Assembly (NCBI RefSeq): GCF_036417845.1
Contig: NC_089985.1
Coordinates: 31,640,583 to 31,704,582, forward strand
Origin: Apteryx mantelli
Taxonomy: Eukaryota > Chordata > Aves > Apterygiformes > Apterygidae
Length of the DNA: 64,000 nucleotides
Reading direction: 5' to 3'
A program made the position numbers and the translations under genes. This document shows positions 56,600-64,000 of the stretch, piece by piece. The notes beneath the pieces were generated by a model. It saw only the letters and a list, made by a program, of their open reading frames with translations. It did no database searches and was not told where the DNA came from. Position 1 is the first letter of the stretch; every line of letters starts with the position of its first letter.

Positions 56600-56695
56600 C
56601 GTGGCACCTCTGAAACTAAGCTCTCGCCCTCTTTGGGCTCCAGTTCCCCTGACTGCAAAGCAGGGATAATGCCACTGATGGGGCCCATGAGGGTA
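56600..56695 (+). repeat. MIR-like SINE relic
   Basis: GGGCTCCAGTTCCCCTGACT, then GCAAAGCAGGGATAATGCC and GAGGGTATTTT follow the order of the MIR 3' part (ctcagtttcctcatctgtaaaatggggataat). Strongly diverged. Confidence 0.45.
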
Positions 56696-59600
56696 TTTTA
56701 AGAACCAGGCTGCAATTGTTTTGCTCATTAGGGAATGACCAGTGTGTTTGCAAAATAGAGGAATGTGAAATACTCAGCAAAGAAAGATCTACTAAGGAAA
56801 GAAAGTTTGTTTGAAATAAGAAGTTAAAAATTAAAAGCTGCATTAAAAAAAAAAAATCTGATGCTGGTCATCCCCTTCTTCCAAGGTCAAACTAAGGCAA
56901 TTTTGGGGAATATGCAATCACCTAATATCCAAGACTTCGCTGTTTTAGACTGATGCTATCAACTGTAATGCTGACTGAAAAGCTTAAAACGATTTTTGAC
57001 AATGAGAGTAGCAGGAGCCAAATGCAGAAATGTTCGACCCATAGCTCTGCCTAAAATTGCACTTTCAATACTTCTGAGCTGACTTCAGAAAATTAGTATT
57101 GGCTTTGCCAGAACCCAGGAGAGCAATTCTGCATTAATTATCACTCCCGCTCTGCAGACAGACAGACACAAAATAAAGACAATTGCAGGACTCTTGGTCA
57201 GAACAAGGGACCCAGCACCAGGGCTCAGCATGTCTTCTTCTTCAAGTGTTATTCAACCATTCAGTTCCTGCAGAAATCTGTACCTGTGCTGCAAGGTAAA
57301 GCACAGGCTCAGCACAGCCCACAATTTCTATCCACATTGATGAGCTTAGCTTCAGCGCACAGCACCTGAGCTGTGCAAAAACGACCTCAGCTCAGGCATG
57401 GGATAAATCACCCAGGGCACAGTGAATATGAAGCCCTTTGGGAAGTGGCACTAAATCTTCTGGGCATTTGGTGGCACATCATCTCCTACCATGCTCTGAA
57501 CCACCTCTCCTCCTGCACCAGTCCTTCCAGATGCCGTTGAAACACTTTTTCGGTCAGTGCATCATTTTCAGTTTGCTCCTCTCAGCACTCCCATGAAGCA
57601 CACGCAGTATATACAAGAGCATGCAACACCCTGCTGAGGGCCCCAAAACTACCAGCAGAGACTGGACTAGCTCAGGCTTAAGCCAAGTTCTCTGCAGACA
57701 TAGTCCTGTCCATATGCACAGACACGATCTGAGTGTGTGGAGAAATGTGAATGGGAGAAGGGCTCCCAGATGTTTGGAACTTCATGCCTTCAGAAAGTCA
57801 TATCAGAAATGGATTAATCCTGCTTTAGAACACCAGCAAGCTGGTTACAGTAACCAGCAAGTTACTCAGATGTCAAATTACTTACTGGTGTGGCACACCA
57901 CATCAGTGGGAAAGACTCTACGTGAATGTTGGACCCAAGTCTCTCAGTCTCACTGGGATCTCTCACGCCTGCAGAGAGGCTTCACAGGGCAGCTACCCCA
58001 GCCAACAACACGCGGCCAGCTCTAGGGCAGATTCCTGCTGCATCTCCCATACCTATCTAAAATGGCAGGTACTAGCTTTCCCTTTGAATGCCACCTCACA
58101 GAACAGGCTTTGTCTAAAACACAGCTCATTGCCTTTCTAAGCCAAGAGGGAGATGTTCTCTCAATCTGCAAAGAGTAATTTCAGAAACCCTTATAGCCAA
58201 GCTCTTGGTCTTGCTTTCCTTGCTGTGGCAAAGACAGATAAAGCACTGCAGCTCCCCGACAGCTGCTCTTACTGCCAGCTCCTTCAGAGAGCTGGAGCTG
58301 CTTACAGCTCTCTTTCATTTCTGCAGCAAAGTCTTCTAACAAAGTCGCATCAGAGACATGCCAGGGACATTTCTGAAGGACAGTGGCAATTGATGAGAGC
58401 CACTGTTGAGGAGATTTCTTATTGGGAAGGTTAAATCTGTTTTAATTGAGGATTTACATGCTCATTCATGAAGGGAGGGATTGCTTTTACAGTCAAACAG
58501 AAGAAGCAAATTCACCCAAACTACCTAGACTCCATCCCTTGATGCCGTTACTGCACAATGTACCAAAGCAGTGTATCACTCCATCTATTGCTTGCTAAGC
58601 TGCTCAGGCTTCCAGTGGTAAAAGCACAAAGATGCTTGTAAAATCAGAGAGAGCAGACAAGTACACTTCTGAAGAGGAACAACTCCATACCATGTGTGGA
58701 GGATGGAAAAGCCCTGCAAGGATTATTTCCAACAGCAGTGAGGCCAGTCGGCTCCTGCCTTCCTGCTTTGCTGCCTGGGGAACATCCTTCCTGGAACCTC
58801 TTGCTGGCAGATCCCTCCATTTATTGAAGTCCTCACAGAGGAGAATCACTGACCTGCCATGGAGTGGGAATGCACACACGCCCACGTGCAAGAGGTTCTC
58901 GTGCGGGGGCACAGACCTGGCCACATCAGGGAGGGGACAGGAGAAAGTCTGCAAAACTAGTTCATTTCCTCAGACAACACAAAGCTGCACTGGGTTTCAC
59001 TTCTACAGGGTATCACGGATTCTGGAAGTTCACATGGGTTCAACAGAGGGAAAATCCATCAACACAAAATGCCATCTCTGGCTCTAGAAATCCCTGAACC
59101 ACAGGTCTCCAGGCAACAGGAGAGGGCTCAGGAGAAGCACCAATACAGGCTTTCCTTGCATATATGCTCTCCCCATGACACCTACCATTGCTCACCTTTG
59201 GAGACAGAACACTGAGCTGCATCTCTAGTATGCCAAGCACAACCATTTTTAGGACTTTTTGTCCTGTTGCGAAACGTGCCTACTGGTAGCATGTTTCCTT
59301 CAGCCTCCCTACATCAGGACTGACACACTAGGACACAGGCGCCCAGCAGATCTGGGACCAGGTGAAACCCCAAAGCAGGAGAGAGGCAGCAGCATCTCAC
59401 CGCACACCTTCAAGACACAGGGATTTGGGCTGGAGGAGAACAAGACAGCGACTCAGCACAGAGCCACGACAGGTTGCTGGTGTGGAGCTGCTGCGGCGAT
59501 GCCCTCTTACACCAGTCATCCGCTGCTCCAGCGCCGCGGGGAACACGTGGTCCAAAACGGACACCCAACACCAAGACCTCCAGAAGGAGAAGCGCAGAAG

Positions 59601-62600
59601 AAGTGGAGAGAGAAAAGCCAAGTGCTCTTTACTCACTATGGAAAGCAGAACCGTGTCCAGAAAGCCCCCTTTTCTGACCTGCATTTCCTTATGCTAACAC
59701 AAAATTCAAAGCTGATTTTATTCCTGACTTGCAGATTCTGAGGAGGAGGAAAAGAAAAAAAGCCAGGCCATCTGCTCGAGGCCCCTGCAGCAGAGGGGAG
59801 AGTTGCACACAGAGATTCCCTAGGCAGGGCCCTGGTACAACACAGGGGGAGACTTTCAGGTTGACTTGGCTGCTCGATTTCTTTAACGCAATTCTGGACC
59901 CAGATGTTTTATAACACACTATCGAGCATGTATATGCAAGGAAACTAACTCTGATTTAAATATCCCTTAGAGCACATTGCTCTTATTAAACACACTCTGC
60001 AGAACTATTGCTCCATGCAGCATTAAACAGGACAAGGCATTCCAGTAGACTACAAAAATTGGCCTAGAAAAAATAAACACTTCTGCCTCACTAGGGGCAT
60101 CTGGAAATGACCCACAGAGTTTGTCTATTTTCATTGGTAGCATTTTTGTATAACAGAAAAAAGAATTCAATTGTGAGTTTGGAGCAAATGTTCCTCAAAC
60201 ACTTACAAGGAATCCTCTTGAAAACACAGCGGCAGAGCACATGTTGTCTCCCAAAGGGGAGAGCTGGAGGACCACTATGCGGTCCCATTTTGCATTGGCT
60301 TTTCTCCACAAACTCTCCTTCCCGCTGCCACTCAGTAAATCGCATCCTCGAGGAAAGAAATTGGTCCCAAACACAGGGCCCACCCACTTCCGCTCCCACA
60401 AGCATCCAAACCTACCGCTGTGCACACATGGCAGAGGAAGGCAGGCCAAAGCACTGAGAAGGCAGTGTTTTACCGTGACGTTCCTTTGATACCAAACCAT
60501 AGTTCTCAAAGGAAAACCCATTCGCACTGTTCAAAGCTGATTCACTGCTACATACACACACCCCATTTCTATGATAAATTTCAACGAGTCACATATGCCC
60601 TGGCAGCTAAACGTAGCATCATTTCAAATCCAAAAAGCAGTTTCCTACTTGATATTTATGGGTGCAAAAATGAAACCTCCCTTTGTGTGCTGGGGTGACT
60701 GTGGTCACTTCTGGAGCTTTGGCACATCTGAAACACCTTTCTCCCACATCACCGCAGACAGGTGACAAGTCCTACCCAACTGCCATCATAGGGCACCAGG
60801 ATCTGCAAATCCATAGGTGCAAGGTCTGGGAGAGCTTGAGCAACCCTTTGCCAGAGCAGCACACTAGGAGCACTCATCTCCATCAGTGATCACATCCCAG
60901 AGGAGCAGACAGGAATAAACAACTAAGAGACAGCGTCTTCTTAAACAGCCTCCTGTCCGGAGACATGTTGCTGGTGATTGGTTTCTTGGGGCTCTCCAAA
61001 TTCCTGCTCCAAACCAGGCAGAGCAGAAACAGGAACCGTGGACTCCCCCACCTCAGATCCTACCCAGAGATTGCTCTGCTGACTGTCTGGCTCCTTCCTT
61101 CTCAACCAAACACTCCAAAAATGAACAAAAACAAACTCTAAAGTCGTGACACCTTTCACAAGACAGACTCCCGGCTCTCCAGCCAGGTCCAACTGCAGAC
61201 ACTACAGAAGTGTATTTATTTTAAAATAATTATTTGAGCTGGAGTTTGAAGGAGGAACGATCCTTTTTTTAAGTACTTGTGGTTGTTGTAAAAGCTGATT
61301 TTAACAAGTTACATTTTGGGCTCTCTTTAGAGAAACCCGCTGCTGATGTCTCAAATGTGGTGCAAGTATCTCCACAGATCTGTGCAACAACTGCACGTTT
61401 GAGAAACAACACACGGTGAAGGGACATTACTCACATCGCACAGCTAGGAAATACCAGAGCGAGACAAACTGCCCTGGTGTGTTTGCATTACACGATGCCT
61501 TCCACGATGCCATCACATACTTCTCCCCTTCCCTGGAAGATCTCTCTCCTCTCCCTTCCTTGGCCTCCGTCCCAACCCTTTTCCATTTGCTGCCGTGTCC
61601 AAACCATCTCAGTTTTTCCATGGTCCCTGCCAGCACCAGTCTCACCTGCCACCTCGAGCCCAGCAGGACGCTGGGGGACACCGTTCAGCCAGGAGTAGGG
61701 ACAAGTTCTGTGTCTGCTCCCTGAAGAAGTGGCTATTTCAGGAGAAGTCTGCTCCTGTGCAGATAGCCCCAGGCGAGCCCGCAGCGAGCTGCTTGCTGGG
61801 GTGGCGCGCAGCCAGCCCCGTCCCCCCGGGGAGCAGTGTGGGAAGAAGCCTTGTCCATTGTGAAGGGACTCTGGTAATTACCAGCTGTGGGAATCAAAGA
61901 AGTCTCTGCTGAGCGCATGCAAATTCCAACTTTTCATCGGTTTGGCCACATTTTCAGAGGGATGGCAAAGACATCTCTCAAAATGGGCACCTCCTCCCCC
62001 TTCCTCTTGCACTAAGCTTCACAGCAAGCTCCAAGAAAAGCTCCTCAGACTTCTTCAGCAGGGCAAAACCAACATTTTTCTCCAGGCTTGCTCTCCAAAA
62101 TGGCTGGACCATTTTAAACTCATTTTTTCCCCAAAATGAGACAGCCTGAGGCAGACATCCAGCATGGAAATTGAAAGCATGGATGGTTAAAACCCTGACA
62201 AAATTACAAGCAAAACCGAAAACAGGGTCTTATCTTGAGAACTGTTGGGCAAATCTTAATAATAGATGGTACCACCAGCCCCGCCTCCAGTAATCCCCAT
62301 CCTCAAGCAAACTGCTTCCAGACACCAGCTCGGCAGCACAACAGCGCCCATTTCAAGTCACTCCTCGCCTGTGCAGACACTGAAATTGAAACAGAATGAC
62401 AGCACGATAATTTAGGGGAAAATTACATTTTCTATATAACTTTCATACATGACTATATTTAGCAGATGGAGAAACAAAGTATATGTATTCAGTAAATATA
62501 TATTTTTATATCCATAAAATTATAAACACATATGTATGCACCACAGAGATCTTCATAAAGTCTATTTTAAGATGCCGTTCACATGCAGATCATTAAAGTC

Positions 62601-64000
62601 CGCAATATAGTTCCTTTGCCATATTATTATTATAATAAATACGGAAAATAAATACACAGTTCCCAACTCTTGAAGGTCATGAGAGACCTAAAGATGATCC
62701 TGTTCTCTTCTGGTCGCCCTCCTTAGTGCCATTTCAAGGGAAAATTGGTTTCACATGTGGGCTGACTGCACCTCGCAGCATGATTTTGCCTGCAAACCTA
62801 ATTTAGCGAGCTGCCGAAAGGCTGCAATGTAGGCAAGCATCAATTCCAGGCCTCCAAAATCCACAGGGTCAATGTCAGAAACAAATTCCTCGCCTGACAG
62901 ACTGATAGCCTTGCAAGAAGAGCAAAACAAGCAGCTTTCCACCTTCCGTGTTCAGGAGGCATTAATCACACTCGCATCGCTCCAACTATTGGAATTTCTG
63001 ATCCAAGCTGATGAATTTCCTCTCTGTGCCCATTTCAGCTGTTCCCGAGGTCTGGGCGCTGCCTGTGGGGAGGGATGCTGCCTTCCTCTTCCTGCTTCCA
63101 TCACGGCCAAAGCCAGGAAACAGCACAACTTTCTCCACCTTGTTTCCTCCGACTTCTGTCCCGGGGGAGTTCACGAGGTTTTAATCAGCACCTGGCACTG
63201 TATCTATCAGATATGCTAATAAGGTACCTTTACCTTAACAAACACCCTCAAGAGCAGACTCATCTATCTTAATTGGTAAACGCTTCATTAATAATGCAGC
63301 CGAGGAGTCTCAGAGCTAGAAATATAAATAGCAAGTTCTGATGCAAGGGCTTTTTTTGTTCTATCTGTACAGATTCAGAAGGGCTCTGCACAGCCCTGAC
63401 TCACTGCTCGTCGCCGCAGACAGAGGAGCCCTTTGCAGGGTACACAAAAAGCTCCATTCTGCCTTTGCAGAGACCAAGTTCAGATCATCCCTTCACAACA
63501 GGGAAAGAAAGGCACGCTGGATGGCATTCCTGGGCTCGAAGGCACTGGAGAGCCCACGAACCCGTCAAGGCATATCACAGGGGTCAATGTGACAACGCTA
63601 CCGAGACAGTGGCTTCCAGCCCGCTGATCGATTACAGGAAAAGCATTAAAACGCCTATTCAGTTAAGTCACAAATTCCAGTCCTATGATTAACGCTGCTC
63701 TTAGCCAGAGAGCAAAGGCTCAAACATCCCAACCAGAAGGGATGTCTGAAGAAAAAGATCTTGTGTGTCTGAGGCTACATATTCTGCAACAAAATGACCC
63801 CAGGCCTACCACGTTAATCTCCAGCTTTCCATTTTAAGGACTTAGCCAAAACAAGACAGAGGAACCTCTGAAACCCAGCACTACTTATGAATTCCAGGGG
63901 TGTTGAAATAGCAGACTTGGGCTCTCCTTTTTCTTATAAATTCATCCTGCAGACAAAAAGCCAGACAATTAGGGATTTTAAACATACTCAGTCCAGCTGG

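Overview
This window looks like vertebrate nuclear DNA. One protein-coding gene can be supported with confidence: ZSWIM5, a SWIM-type zinc-finger protein, on the minus strand. Thirteen short exons with consensus GT/AG boundaries and compatible phases are scattered over about 33 kb. Together they give a continuous reading frame of 986 residues that ends in a natural stop. Compact introns, few interspersed repeats, worn MIR-like fragments and moderate GC content fit a sauropsid, most likely a bird. That species call is an inference.

Layout from low to high coordinate, which is 3' to 5' for ZSWIM5. Positions 1 to about 830 are downstream flank and hold one weak candidate exon of an unidentified minus-strand gene. 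From about 830 to 2542 lies the ZSWIM5 3' UTR, with a distal and a proximal poly(A) signal, a CpG-rich block and an AT-rich block. Exons 14 down to 2 run from 2543 to 35285. From 35286 to the window end is the 3' part of a very long intron 1. Exon 1, which in mammals encodes the low-complexity N-terminus of about 200 residues, was not found and should lie beyond 64000.

ZSWIM5 rather than ZSWIM6 or ZSWIM4 is chosen from recalled family differences in exons 8, 9 and 14 and from a total of 14 exons. No database search was run. The protein keeps an intact CxC...CxH zinc-binding motif. It also keeps the arginine whose counterpart in human ZSWIM6 is mutated in acromelic frontonasal dysostosis.

Outside the exons there are simple repeats, two small tandem duplications, a (GGGAAA)n tract of about 119 bp able to form G-quadruplex or triplex DNA, MIR-like relics, CpG-rich islets (one followed by a TATA-like box on the plus strand) and candidate CTCF motifs. 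I saw no prokaryotic, phage, CRISPR or plasmid features, and nothing I would call a new biological system.
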